Origin: Streptomyces capillispiralis
Lineage (GTDB): Bacteria > Actinomycetota > Actinomycetes > Streptomycetales > Streptomycetaceae
DNA length: 64,000 nt
Direction of reading: 5' to 3'
Assembly: GCF_007829875.1 (NCBI RefSeq)
Contig: NZ_VIWV01000001.1
Location: forward strand, 7,266,001 to 7,330,000
Part shown: one piece after another, positions 24,306-59,683 of the stretch
Position numbering within the stretch: position 1 is the stretch's first letter
Layout: each line of letters starts with the position of its first letter
Notes under the pieces: model-generated
Databases searched by the model: none
Seen by the model: the letters and a program-made list of their open reading frames with translations, nothing else
Told to the model about the DNA's origin: nothing
Position numbers and translations under genes: made by a program

Positions 24306-27300
24306 CTCAGGGGCCCCGAGGACCGGGGGAACGAGGAGACGAACCCCGCGCCGGACGCCCCGCCCTCCGCCCCGCCCTCAGCCCCACCCGCGCGGCCCGG
24401 GCGCTCCGACGCATCCCGCGACGTGGCGATCATCGGCACGGCCTGCCGGCTGCCCGGCGGCATCGAGGACCGCGCCGCACTGTGGGAACTGCTCGCCTCC
24501 GGCGGCAGCGCGATCGGCACCCTGCCCGAGGGGCGGTGGAAGTGGCCCGACGGAACCGGACCCGACACCCACCCCGGCATCGACCGGGGCGGCTTCGTCA
24601 CCGACGCCGGGGCCTTCGAGGCGGGCCTGTTCCGCGTCACCCCGTACGAGGCGCGGCACATGGACCCGCAGCAGCGCTGGACCCTCGAACTGGCCTGGGC
24701 CTGCCTGGAGGACGCCGGATACGCGCCGAGCGGCGTCTCGGGCACGCGGACGGGTGTCTTCGTCGGCGCCAGCGGCTCGGACTACCAACGCCTCATGGAC
24801 ACCCTCGGCCTCCCCGTGCGCGCCCACAGCGGCCTGGCGACCTCGATGGCCGTCATCGCCAACCGCGTCTCGTACTTCTTCGACCTGCGCGGACCGAGCG
24901 TGCAACTCGACACGGCCTGCTCCAGCTCGCTCGTGGCCGTGCACACGGCCCTGCGCGCGCTACGCGCGGGGGAGTGCGACACGGCCCTGGTCGGCGGCGT
25001 CAACGTGCTCTGCCACCCGGCCAACAGCATCGCCTACCACCAGGCGGGCATGCTGTCGCCCGACGGGCGGTGCAAGACGTTCGACGCCTCGGCGAACGGC
25101 TATGTGCGCTCCGAGGGCGGTGTCGCCCTCCTCCTGAAGCCGCTCGCCGCCGCGCTCGCCGACGGCGACACGGTGCACGCCGTCATCAAGGGCAGCGCCA
25201 CCAACCACGGTGGTCGGGCGGGCGGCCTGACCGTGCCCAGCGCCCCCCTCCAGGCGAGCCTCGTCGAAGCCGCTCTCGCCGACGCGGGCGTGAGCGCACG
25301 CGACATCGGCTACGTGGAGGCGCACGGCACCGGTACCGCTCTCGGTGACCCCATCGAAGTCCAGGGGCTCACCAGGGCGTTCGCCGGAAGCGACGCCCCC
25401 TGCGCGCTCGGCTCGGTGAAGACGAACCTGGGCCACCTGGAAGCCGCCGCCGGCATCACCGGACTGCTGAAGACGGTCCTCGCCCTCCAGCACCGGCAGC
25501 TCCCCGCCTCGCTGCACTACGAGCGTCCCAACCCGCACATCGACCTGGACGCTTCGCCGTTCTCCGTCGTGACCCGGCTCTCCGACTGGCACCTCGACGG
25601 ACGCCCCACGCGCCTCGCCGGAATCAGCAGCTTCGGCTCGGGCGGCAGCAACGCCCACGTCGTCGTCGAGGAGTTCCCGCGGGCCGGGGCCGAGCCGGAC
25701 GCGGGCAGCCGGGGCGCGGCCGGGACCTCGATGGTGGTCCTGTCCGCCCGCAACACGCCCCAACTGCGACGTCAGGCCCAGCGCCTGCTCGACCATCTCC
25801 GGCGGGAGCGGCCGGCCGACGCCGACCTGCGGGACATCGCGTACACCACGCAGGTCGGCCGCGCGGAACTGCCCGAGCGGCTCGGCCTGCCGGTGACGAG
25901 CGTCGCCTCCCTCACCGCGCTCCTCGAAGACGTCGTGTCGGGCGACGCCACCTCGCCCGCCGTCCTGCGCGGCCGCGCCGAGCGGGACGCCGGGGGCACC
26001 GGGGTCGACGTCCCCGGCGCGGCGGCGGAGGAGGACGTCCTGGCCGCGTGGGTGCGCGGCGCCCGCGTCGACTGGGAGGCGCACCACCAGGGCGGCCCCC
26101 GGCCGCGCCGCGTCCCGCTGCCCACGCACGCCTTCGACCGCGACCACCACTGGATCGGCGACGAGCCCGCCGCCTCCCCGCGCCCCCGTGCGGACCGGGA
26201 CGCCGGGACGTCCGCGCCGGCCCGGCACCCGCTGCTCCACCGCGAGGCGCCGGCCCCGGACGGCCCCGCCGCCTTCGAATCCACCTTCAGCGCGGAGGAC
26301 TTCTTCCTGCGCGACCACCGGGTCGCGGGCGAGCCGGTGCTGCCCGCCGTCGCCTCCCTGGAGCTGGCGCGCGAGGCCGCGAGCCGCACCTTGCCCGACG
26401 CCGAGGCCGCGGGTCCGGCCGACACCGTCGAGGTGCTCCGCCTGGAGAACGTGGTGTGGTCCCGTCCCGTCGTCGTGGGGGACGGGGCACAGACAGTCCG
26501 CACGGTCGTGGGGGAGACCCCGAACGCCCGGACCGGCCGAGAGGGCGCGGCCGCCCGGGACGCGGTCCCGGACAACACGCCGGACCGCTCGACCGCAGCG
26601 GAAAGCCCGGTTCCCTTCGAGATCCGCGCCGCCGGCGTCATCCACGCGCGTGGATTCGCCTCGCGCACGCGGACGGCCCCGCCCGAGCCCCTCGACCTCC
26701 AGGCGCTGACGTCCCGCACGCGCGCGGCGGGGCCCGGCGTCGACGACTTCTACGCGGCGCTGCGCGCGACGGGACTCGACTACGGCCCCGCGCACCGGGC
26801 GGTGCGCGCGATCCGCCTGGGCGACGGCGAACTCCTCGCCGAACTGGGCGTACCCGACGAGGTCGGGGCCACCCTCGACGACTACGTACTGCACCCCAGC
26901 GTGCTGGACGGCGCGCTCCAGGCGGCGTACGCGCCGGACCTCCACACGGCGGAGGCGGGCGGCCTCGCGCTGCCGTTCGCCCTCGACCACGTCGACGTCC
27001 ACGGGGCGACGCCGCGCACCGCGTACGTGTGGATCCGCGCCGTGCCGACCGCGTCGCGCCAGGTACGGCGATGGGACCTCGACCTCTGCGACACCCGGGG
27101 AAGGATCTTCGCGCGGCTGCGCGGCTACTCCCTGCGCAAGACCACGGAGGTCACCGCGGAGGCGGGGGCCACGCACGACGTGACACTGTTCCGCCCGGTG
27201 TGGCGCGAGGCGGACATCCCGGCGGATGCCACCGCTCCCGCGTACACGGCGCGGCTCGTGCTCGCCTGCGGCTTCACCGACCGACTCGACGAACTGCGTC

Positions 27301-30300
27301 GCCTGGCACCGGAAGTGACGTTTCTGGAGCCGCCCGAGCAGGTCTCCGCCGCCCGGACGGCCACCACCCCGGTGGCGGACGCCGTCGCCGAGCACGCCGT
27401 CGAGCTGCTCCGCGCCGTCCGGGGGCTGCTCGCCGGCAAGCCGACGAGGCCGGTCCTGCTGCAAGTCCTCACGCACGCCGAGGGCGAGCAGGCGCTCCAC
27501 CAGGCGCTGTCCGGACTCCTTCGCACGGCCCGTCTGGAGAACCCCGCCCTCGTCGGCCAGCTCGTCGCGGTGCCCGCCGACGCGTCCGCGGCGTACCTCG
27601 CCGAGACCCTGGAAGCGGAGAGCCGCCGCACCGGCGACGGGAGGATCAGCCACGGCGACGGTACCCGCAAGGTCCTGCGCTGGGAGGCGCTCGACGAGAC
27701 GGCCGCTCCCGGGACCGCGCCCGTGCCGTGGCGGGCGGGCGGCGTGTACCTCATCACCGGCGGCGCGGGCGGCCTCGGCCGCATCTTCGCCGGGGACATC
27801 GCCCGCCGCGCTCCCGGAGCCGTGCTCTGCCTGACCGGCAGGTCCCCGCTCGGCCCGGCGATCGAGACGCAGCTCGCGGCACTGCGCGCCGAGGGCGCGC
27901 GCCCCGAGTACCACGTGCTCGACGTCACGGACGCGCGCGCCACCGAGCGCCTCGTCCGTGAGCTGGCGCGGCGTCACAAGGCCCTGCACGGCGTCGTGCA
28001 CGCCGCCGGTGTCCTGCGCGACGCCTTCCTCCAGCGCAAGTCCGACGCGGAATTCCGCCGCGTTCTCGCCCCCAAGCTCGCCGGCTGCCGCGCCGTCGAC
28101 GAGGCGACCAAGGACCTCGACCTGGACTTCTTCGCACTGTTCTCCTCCGTCATGGGAGCGACCGGCAACGTGGGCCAGGGCGACTACGCCGTGGCCAACG
28201 CCTTCCTCGACGCGTTCGCCCACCACCGCGGCACGCGTGTCGCAGCGGGCGAGCGCAGCGGGCGCACCCTGTCGGTCGCCTGGCCGCTGTGGCACGGCGG
28301 CGGCATGGGCGCGGACGAGGACACGCGCAAGGCCCTGCGGCTGCGCGGCTTCCTGCCCCTGGCCACGGACGCGGGAACCGACGCGTTCCACCGCGCTCTG
28401 GACAGCGCCGAGCCCCACGTCGTCGTCTGGGCCGGTGACCGGGCGGCCGGCGTGCGCGCGCTCCAGGACGAGGCGCCCGCCCCCGAGGCCGCCCGGCCCG
28501 CGCCCCCGCGGCCCACGAGGGCGGGCGAGCCCGAAGAGCGGGCCCTGCGCGCCCGCACGGCGGAGTTCCTCGAGGCGGAGCTGTGCCGCCTCACCCAGCT
28601 GCCGCCGGGCGAGATCGACCACGCCGAACCCCTGGGCTCGTACGGCATGGACTCGATCCTGGCGACCGAGCTGACGGCGAGCCTGGAGAAGACGTTCGGC
28701 CCGCTGCCGAAGACGCTGCTGTTCGAGTACCACACGCTCGCCGAGCTCGGCGACTACTTCCTCGGCGGCCACCGGGCCGTGCTGGAGGGCATGTTCGCGG
28801 GCGCCCCCGAGCGGACGCGGGCGCGGGCCGTGGAGCCCGTGGCCGCCCCCGCGCCGCCGCGCGCGGGGACGACGGCACCCCGGCCGGAGGGCCGCGCCGA
28901 CGCCCCCGCGGCGGAGGACACCGCCCTGGACATCGCCGTCATCGGCCTGTCCGGTCGCTACCCGGGAGCACGGGACGTCCACGAGTTCTGGGACAACCTG
29001 CGCGCCGGGCGCGACTGCGTCGTCGAGGTCCCCGAGGACCGCTGGGACTGGCGGGAGTACTACGAGCAGGACCGCACCGTGCCCGGCCGCCACTACAGCA
29101 AGTGGGGCGGCTTCATCGCCGAGGTGGACCGCTTCGACCCGCTGTTCTTCAACATCGCGCCCCACGAGGCGGACTACCTGGACCCGCAGGAGCGGCTGTT
29201 CCTGGAGCACGCCTGGACGGCGATGGAGGACGCCGGGTACACCCGGGAGCGGCTCGGGCGCGCCACCGGCGACGGCGCCGGGGGACGGGTCGGCGTGTAC
29301 GCGGGCGTCATGTGGGGGCAGTACCAGCTGCTGTTCCCCGACGGGGGCGCGGGCCGCGGCAACCCCCACGCCCTCGGCAGCAGCTACGCGAGCGTCGCGA
29401 ACCGTGTCTCCTTCGTGCTGAACCTCCACGGCCCCAGCATGACCGTGGACACCATGTGCTCCAGCTCGCTCACCGCCGTGGAGCTGGCCTGCCGCGACAT
29501 ACGCGGCGGCCGTACCCGGCTCGCCTTCGCCGGCGGCGTCAACGTGACCGTGCACCCGAACAAGTACCTGAGCCTGAGCACCGGCCAGTTCATCTCCAGC
29601 CAGGGCCACTGCGAGAGCTTCGGCGTCGGCGGCGACGGCTACGTACCCGGCGAGGGCGTCGGCGTCGTCCTGCTCAAGCCCCTGCGCGACGCCGAGCGCG
29701 ACGGCGACCACGTCTACGGCGTCATCAAGGGCAGCGGCGTGTCCCACGGCGGCCGCACCAACGGCTACACCGTGCCCAACCCGCGCGCCCAGCAGGCCGC
29801 GATCCAGGACGCGCTGAGCGAGTCCGGCGTCGACCCGCGGGCCATCAGCTACGTCGAGGCGCACGGCACCGGCACCAAGCTCGGCGACCCCATCGAGATC
29901 ACCGGCCTCAGCCAGGCCTTCACCGCCGCGTCCCCGGACGGGGCGGGCCCGGCGGCGCGCTGCTACCTCGGCTCGGTGAAGTCCAACATCGGCCACGGCG
30001 AGAGCGCCGCGGGCATCGCCGGGCTCACCAAGGTCCTGCTCCAGCTCCAGCACGGCCGGATCGCCCCGTCACTGCACTCCGCGACGCTCAACCCGCACAT
30101 CGACTTCTCCCGCACGCCGTTCGTCGTCAACCAGGAGCTGCGCGACTGGGAGCGCCCCGTCGTCGACGGGCGTCCGCAGCCACGGATCGCCGGGGTGTCC
30201 TCGTTCGGCGCCGGTGGCGCGAACGCGCACCTGATCGTGGCCGAGCACACCGACCGCCGCCCGGCCCCCGCCGCACACGGACCGCAGCTGTTCCCGCTCT

Positions 30301-33300
30301 CGGCGAAGAACGCCGACCGCCTGCGCGCGTACGCCCGGCAGCTGCTGGACTTCGCCAAGGACGCGCGGAACAAGGCGGAGGCCGCCGCCATCACTCCCGC
30401 GGACCTCGCGTACACCCTCCAGACCGGGCGTGAGGCCATGGACGAGCGCCTCGGTGTCGTCGCCGACTCCTTCGCCGCGCTCGCCGAGAAGCTGGAGCGC
30501 CATCTCACCGGGGACACCGCCGTCGACGGCGTCCGCCGCGGCAACGCCAAGCGGGACCGCAAGGAACTGGCCGTCCTGCCCGCCGAGGAACTCGCCGAGA
30601 CCGTCGCCGCCTTGGCGCGGCGCGGCAAGCCGACCGAACTCCTGGAACTGTGGGTGCGTGGCGCCGCGCCCGACTGGCAGACCCTGCACGCCGACGCGGC
30701 CGCCGCGCCGCGCAGGATCAGCGCGCCCACGTATCCGTTCGCCCGCGAGCGGCACTGGGTACCGCAGGCCGCGCCCGTCCCTCCTCGCACGGAGCCCGCC
30801 CCTCCCACTGCCGGCCCCGCGTTCGGTACGGCGCTCTACCTCACCAAGCAGTGGCGCCCCGCCCCGGCCGCGCCCGGCCGGTCCGCGCCGTCCGGCGCCC
30901 TCGTGCTGCACGACCGCGGCACCCGGCACCTCGCCGAGCGCGTCGCCGGACTCCTCGACGCCGCCACGCTCCTGGACGCGTCGGACCCCGGCGCGGACGG
31001 CGTCGTCGACCGGAGCGCCGCCGTCTGCTCCGCCCTGATCGACCTGACCGGGATCGGGGACGGCACTGCCCCGTCCGGGGGCATCGACCGGATCGCGGAG
31101 GACAGCACCTCCGGCCGCGCGCTCGCACTGCTGCGGCGCGTGCTGGACGCGAAGGCGTCGCGGGACGTCCGGCTGCTGTTCGTGACCCGGGGACTTGAGG
31201 CCGTCGACGCGCCGGGCGGGTCCCGCCGCAGGCCGCTGGCGGGCGCCGCGCGGGCCGCGCTCTACCGGCTGCTCCAGAGCGAGTACCGGGGCCTCACGTC
31301 CCGCCACGTGGACCTGGACCCCGACCTGCGGGACGCCGCGCTCGCGGCCGCCGTCCACCAGGAGCTCCTCGACAACGGGCCCGCGCCGGAGGTCTGCCAC
31401 CGCGACGGCACCCGGCTCACCCCCGTACTCGCCGAGTCCCCGGCGCTCACCGGGCCCCGGCCCGCCCCGCTCGCCTTCACCGCCGACGAGGTGCTGCTGG
31501 TCACCGGCGGCACCCGGGGCATCGGGCTGCTCTGCGCCCGGCACTTCGTCGCCCGCCACGGCGTACGACGGCTCGTCCTGACGGGCCGTGAGGCGCTGCC
31601 GCCGCGCCACCTGTGGACGGACCCGGCCGCCTGCCCGCCCGCCGTGCGGGCGAAGACCGACGCCGTCGCCGCCCTGGAGGCACAGGGCGTCGAGGTGAGG
31701 GTGCTCGCGCTGCCGCTGGACGACGCGGACGCGGTGGCCGAGGCCGTCGCGCACGTCACGTCCACGCTGGGTCCGGTCGCGGGCGTGCTGCATGCGGCGG
31801 GCCTCGTCGACACGGAGGATCCGGCGTTCGTCCGCAAGCACGTGAGCGGCATCGCCCGGGTCGTCTCCCCCAAGATCGACGGCACCGTGCACCTGCTCGA
31901 GGCCCTCGACCCGCGCGCCCTGCGCTTCGCCGTGCTCTTCTCGTCGGTCTCCGCGGCCTTGCCCGCCCTGGGCGCCGGACAGAGCGACTACGCCATGGGC
32001 AACGCCTTCATGGACTACTACGCCCAGGCGCGCGCCCACGAGCTGCCCGTCACCAGCGTCCAGTGGCCGAGCTGGCGCGAGACCGGCTTCGGCGAGGTCA
32101 CGAACAGGGCCTACACCGACACGGGCCTGCTCAGCATCACCGACGCCGAGGGCCTGGCCTTCCTCGACGACATCCTCACCGCGCCGCGCGGCCCCGTGGT
32201 CATGCCGGTCCGGGTCGACGCCGCCCGCTTCGACGTGACCGCCCTCCTGGACGCGCACCCGGCCTCCCCGGCGGCCCCGACCGCCCCGGCCCCCCGGCCC
32301 CGTACCGTCGAACCCCGGCAGGACACCGCCGGGTCCGCTTCCCCCAGGGACCGGCTCACCGCCTTCCTCAGCGACACCTTCAGCGAGGAGATCGGCCTCA
32401 AGGCAGGCCAGTTGGACGAGGACACCTCCTACGCCGACTACGGCGCCGACTCCATCCTGCTCGCGCAGGTCCTCCAGCGGATCCGCCGGCGCCTCGACGT
32501 GCCGCTCGACCCGTCGGTCCTCCTGGAGTACCCGACCCTCAGCGAACTGGTGACCTGGCTCCTCGACACCCACCCGGCGGAGGTCGCCGCGCGCTTCGGT
32601 ACCGAGCCGGCGCCGTCCGTCGCCGTGCCCTTGCCCCCGGCCGCCGCGCCGGTCCGTACCGAGCCGCGCGCCGCGGCCGAGGAGGCGGACCGCGCGGGCG
32701 GCCACCGGGTCGCCGTGGTCGGCATGGCCTGCCGGCTGCCCGGCGCGCCCGGCCTCGACGCCTACTGGGAGCTGCTGTCCCGGGGCCGCCGCGCCGTGCG
32801 CGAGGTGCCCGTCGAGCGCTGGGGGCGGCCCACCGGCTTCCGTGCCGGACTCGTCGACGACGTGTACGGCTTCGACGCCGGGCACTTCATGCTTCACGCC
32901 GAGGACGTCCGCGCCATGGACCCGCAGGCCCTCGTCCTGCTGGAGGAGAGCCTCAAGGCCGTGCACCACGCCGGCTACCGGGCGGCCGACCTGGAGGGCT
33001 CGCGCACCGGCGTGTACGTGGGAGCCCGCAGTGGGCAGCGCCCCGACGGCACGCTGGTCGACGGTGCCCGCAATCCCGTCATGGCGGTGGGCCAGAACTA
33101 CCTGGCCGCCAACGTCTCCCAGTTCTTCGACTGGCGCGGACCCGCCATGGTCATGGACACCGCCTGCTCGTCCGCGCTGACGGCCATGAAGGTCGCCACC
33201 GACGCGCTGGCCGCGGGCTCCGTCGATCTCGCCCTGGTCGCGGGCGTCAGCCTGCTCGCCGACGCCGAGGCGCACGAGCTGTTCCGGCGCCGCGGACTGC

Positions 33301-36300
33301 TGCGCGCGGACGGCGAGTTCCACATGTTCGACCGCCGTGCGGGCGGCGTCGTCCTCGGCGAGGGCGCGGGCGTCGTCCTGCTCAAGCCGCTCGCCGCGGC
33401 CGAGCGCGACGGCGACACCGTGTACGCCGTCGTGGAGGGCCTCGCCGTCAACAACGACGGCCGCACGGCCGGACCCGCCACGCCCAACCCCACCGCCCAG
33501 AAGCAGGTGATGCGGGAGGCGCTGCGCCAGGCCGGCTGCGCCCCGCGGCAGGTGGGCCACCTCGACGTCAACGGCTCCGGATCCGAGCTCACCGACCTCC
33601 TGGAGCTGAAGGCCGTCCAGGAGGTGTACGGAACGGACCGGACCGCGCCGCTGCACATCGGGTCGATGAAGCCCAACATCGGGCACCCGCTGTGCGCCGA
33701 GGGCATCGCCGCGTTCATCAAGGTGGCGCTGACGCTGCACCACCAGCGGTCGGTGCCGTTCCTCTCGGGCGAGCAGCCCATGGAGCACTTCACGATCGAC
33801 CCCGCCGCGCTCCGCCTGCCCCGTCACGCCGAGCCCGTGGACCTCGCGTACGCGGCGGTGAGCAGCTTCGCCGACGGCGGCACGAACGGACACGTCGTCC
33901 TGGGCCGCGCCCCGGCGCGGCTCCCCGGCCACGAGCCGCGCGGCCCCGTGCCGCTCCCGGACCTCGACCGCCGCGACGTCCGCACCGGCGCACCCGTCGC
34001 CACCGGCGCACCCGTCGCCACCGCCGAGGCACGGGTGTGGATGCGGCGCGTCGACGCCCGCGACGCCGTCGTGGACGGGCACCGCGTCCACGGGCGCAGG
34101 CTGCTGCCCGGCCTCGCCTGGATCGACCTGCTGTACGGCTGCTGCGTCGACCTGGCACCGGACGCGTCCACCGCCGGGCTCGTGCTGCGCGATCTGTCGA
34201 TCTACAAGCCGCTCGCCGTGGAGGAGGGCGGTGCCGTGGACCTCCGTGTCGAGGCGCGCGCCACGGCCGCGGACGCCTGGCGGATCACCGTCACCGACGC
34301 CGTACGCGGCGACGCCGGAGCCCCGGAGCCGTACGTGACCGCCGACGTCCACCTGACGGACGGCACCACCGCCTTCGACGAGACGGTGCCCGCCGACGTC
34401 CTCGACGCGCTCCGCGTCCCCGGTGAGGACGCGCGCGACCTCACCGAGGTCTACCGGAGCTTCCGCTCGCGGGAACTCGTCCACTCGGGCGTGATGAAGG
34501 CTGTCGGCTCCGTGCGCACCACGTCCGACGCCATCTGGGTGAGCGTGGCGGTCGACGCGTCCGCCGCACCGGGGCACCGGTTCCACCCGGCGCTCATCGA
34601 CGGCAGCGCGGTGGCGGCGAGCGCCGTCGCCCTGGACGGCGAACCGCGGCTCTTCCTGCCCCTGCACTACGCCTCGTTCCGGGCCGCAGCGCCGCTGGGC
34701 CGTGCCTGCCACACGCGCGTACGCCGCGCCGGGATCACGCGCGGGGACGAACTGCTCACCTTCGGGATGGAGTTCTTCGACGAGCACGGCCGCAAGCTGG
34801 GCGAGCTGACGGGGCTCACCACCAAGGCGGTGCGCGACGCCGGGCACCTCGACCCCGCGCGGAGCACGACGTCGCAGACGGTGCCCGCGGCCCTGGCCGC
34901 ACCGGCCGACAGGAACGTTCCCGCGGCCGCCCGGGCGGACGACGCGATGCAGACGCTCGTACGGTCGGTCGTCGCCGGCCGGCTCGGCGTGCCCGAGGAC
35001 CGGATCGACGGGGGCGCGAGCTACTACGCGCTGGGCCTGGACTCCGCGACGCTGCTGCGGATCGCGGCGGAGCTGGGGGAGCGGCTCGGCACCAAGCTCG
35101 CGCCGACGTTGCTGTTCGAGCACGCGTCCGTGTCGGCGCTCGCCGGGCACTTGGCACGCCACCACGAGCCGGTCGAGGTCCCCGCCGCGGCCGTCGCCCC
35201 GGCCGGGGCCACCGACGCGCCCGAGGACGCCGGGACGCCGCGCCCCGCCGCGGCCCCGGCCACCACGGACGCCGCCGGCCGGGACATCGCGATCGTCGGC
35301 ATCAGCGGCCGGTACCCGAAGGCGAGCGGCCTCGCCGAGTTCTGGGAGAACCTCAAGTCCGGGCGCGACTGCGTCGGCGACGTGCCCGAGGACCGCTGGC
35401 CCGGCGACACCTTCGCCGGTGAGCGCACACCGTCGGGGCGGCCGGTGTCCCGTCTGGGCGGCTTCCTCGACGACCCCGACTGCTTCGACGCGGAGTTCTT
35501 CGGAATACCCGACGCCGAAGCGGCACAACTCGACCCGCAGGAACGGCTGTTCCTCGAAGTGTGCTGGGAGGCCGTCGAGGACGCCGGATACACGCCCGCG
35601 GGCCTTGCCGGGACCGGGACCGGGGACGGCGGCCGGCGCGGGGCCGTCGGCGTCTTCGTCGGCGTCATGCACCAGGACTACCTGCTGGTGCAGCACGACG
35701 CGGCGGACGGCGCCCCGGCCGCGCCCCTGGCGCTGAACGCCGCGGCCATCGCGAACCGCGTCTCGCACGTCTGCGACTTCCACGGACCCTCCCTCGCGGT
35801 CGACGCCGTGTGCGCCTCGTCGCTGAGCGCCGTGCATCTGGCCGTGGAGAGCCTGCGGCGGGGCGAGTGCGACGCGGCCCTCGCGGGAGGCGTGAACCTC
35901 TCCCTGCACCCCGCCAAGTACCGTACGTACGGCAGCCTCGACCTGCTGGCGGGCGAGACGCCCTCCCGTTCCTTCGGCGCCGGCGGCGACGGCTACGTGG
36001 CGGCGGAGGGCGTCGGCGCGGTGCTCCTGAAGCCGCTCGACCGCGCGCTCGCCGACGGCGACGCCGTGTACGCCGTCATCAAGGGCACCGCGGTCAACCA
36101 CTCCGGGCGCACCCCCGGCATCCGGGTGCCGTCCGTCGCCGCGCAGGCGGAACTCATCGAGACCTGCCTGGAGCGTGCCGGGGTCGACCCCGGCACGATC
36201 GGCTACCTCGAAGCCCACGGCACGGGCACCGAGATCGGCGACCTCATCGAAGTGCAGGGGCTGCGCAGGGCCTTCGAGAAGCACACCGACGCCAAGGGCT

Positions 36301-37657
36301 ACTGCGCGCTCGGCTCGGTCAAGTCCGCCATCGGCCACGCCGAGGCGGCCGCCGGGATCAGCGGGCTCACCAAGGCGGTCCTCCAGCTCCACCACCGCAC
36401 CCTGACGCCGCTCGTCGGCGGCGCCGGGACCAACCCGTACCTCGACCTCGCCGACTCGCCGTTCCGGCTCCAGACGGAGCTCGCGGAGTGGACGGTGGAC
36501 GCCGGCGGCCCCGGCACGCCGCGCCGCGCCGGAGTGAGCGCGTTCGGCGCCACGGGCACCAACGCCCACGTCGTCGTCGAGGAAGCGCCACCGGTGCTCG
36601 ACCACGCCCTGCGGGGCGACCCGGCGGCCCCCGTGCTCGTGCCGCTGTCGGCGACCGACGGCGACCGGCTGCGCGCCCACGCGGACAGGCTGCTGCGCTT
36701 CCTGGACACCAAGGAGGGTGCCGCGCTCGCCCCCGCGGCCCTGGCCCGCACCCTGCAGACCGGGCGCGTGGCCCTGGCCGAGCGGGCGGTGATCCTCGCG
36801 CACGGCCTGGACGAGGTCCGCGAGGGCCTGGAGGCCCTGGCCCGCGGCACCGACGCCGACGGCACCGGCGTCCGGGTGTGGCGCGGCCGCGTGCCGGAGA
36901 CGACCGCGGAGGCACGGCTCCTCGACGAGGACGACGTGCGCGCCGAACTCGTCGGCCGGTGGGCGGCACGGGGCAAGTGGGACAAGATCGCCGAGCTGTG
37001 GCTCGACGGCTACGCGGTCGCCTGGCCCGCCCCGCACGGCACGGCGGCCCCGCGGCGCGTGCACCTGCCCACGTACCCGTTCGCCAAGCGGCGCCACTGG
37101 GTCGCGACGCCCGGACGCACCACCACCGCGCCGGCCCCGACGAACACCGCGACGGTCCCCGCCCCCGCGACCGGTGGCGTCCACTGGCACTTCGTCCCGG
37201 ACGGCGCGGCGCCGCCCGCCTCCGCCCACCGGGCCGACCTCCCCGCACCGGAGAAGGCCCACGGCTATCTGCGCCAGCTCCTCGCCGCCCGCGTGGGACG
37301 CCCCGCACGGGACATCGGCCCGCACGACGGGCTGATCGACCTCGGCCTGACGTCGCTCGGAGCCGTCGGACTCAGCAAGGACCTGGCGGCCACGGTCGCC
37401 CCGGGCTTCCTGCCCAGCGCCCTGTTCGAGTACGGCACCGTCGCCGAACTCGCCGGGCACCTGGCGGCGCAGTGGCCCGCCGGCCTGGCACGCCTCGTCG
37501 CCGCTCGCCCGGAGACCCCCGGAAGCGACCGGCCGGCCCCCGGGGCGGACGAACGGCCCACCGCGCCCGACGTCCTGGACGTCCTCGAGTGCCTGCGCAC
37601 CGGGGCGCTGCACCTCGACGACGCCATCGCGCTCCTCGACGAAGAGAGTTACGGGAA

Positions 37658-37661
<4 letters not shown>
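23406..37661 (+). CDS. Megasynthase A: trans-AT PKS, loading module plus four KS modules
   Basis: A 4751-aa multi-enzyme. Start ATG 23406 (weak ribosome binding site) begins exactly at the GNAT domain. Domains by residue: GNAT 1-215; ACP ~225-300 (Ser262); KS1 339-757 (Cys505); DH 941-1247 (His971, Asp1168); KR ~1260-1668 (Tyr1594); ACP (Ser1750); KS2 1842-2282 (Cys2018); KR ~2480-2940 (Tyr2862); ACP (Ser3016); KS0 3100-3502 (Cys3254, His replaced by Asn3389); DH ~3542-3810 (His3559, Asp3732); ACP (Ser3880); KS4 3960-4397 (Cys4136); ACP (Ser4650); C-terminal helical docking tail. No AT anywhere, so malonyl is supplied in trans. Expected output: acetyl starter, one C=C, a second C=C made by the KR module plus the KS0-DH module, then an unreduced unit passed to the NRPS part of gene B. 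The stop overlaps the next start (GTGA). Confidence 0.95.
32703..33911 (+). other. Non-elongating ketosynthase (KS0) in megasynthase A
   Basis: The active Cys is present (MDTACSSAL), and so is the His in KPNIGHP. The usual EAHGTGT segment reads LDVNGSGS, so the His needed for decarboxylative condensation is Asn. It is followed by DH-ACP without KR. With the preceding KS-KR-ACP this is a 'type B dehydrating bimodule': the KS0 only passes the beta-hydroxy chain on to the DH. Confidence 0.85.
33983..34022 (+). repeat. Tandem duplication of 18 bp in the KS0-DH linker
   Basis: CACCGGCGCACCCGTCGC occurs twice in tandem (33983-34018) with a partial third copy, encoding TGAPVATGAPVAT in the linker before the DH. 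It is in frame and probably only a linker length change. Confidence 0.7.

Positions 37662-59682
<22,021 letters not shown>

Positions 59683-59683
<1 letters not shown>

Noticed and set aside
24418-26180. An acyltransferase (AT) domain after KS1 or other KS domains
   Set aside because: The post-KS regions end in the short linker and YPFxRxxHW-like segments typical of trans-AT PKS; no GHSxG-type AT motif is present.
24960-37613. Very long open frames on the minus strand opposite the PKS genes (for example 24960-30053 and 30069-37613)
   Set aside because: They are antisense shadows of G+C-rich PKS codons, have Arg/Gly/Ala-rich low-complexity translations and no domains.
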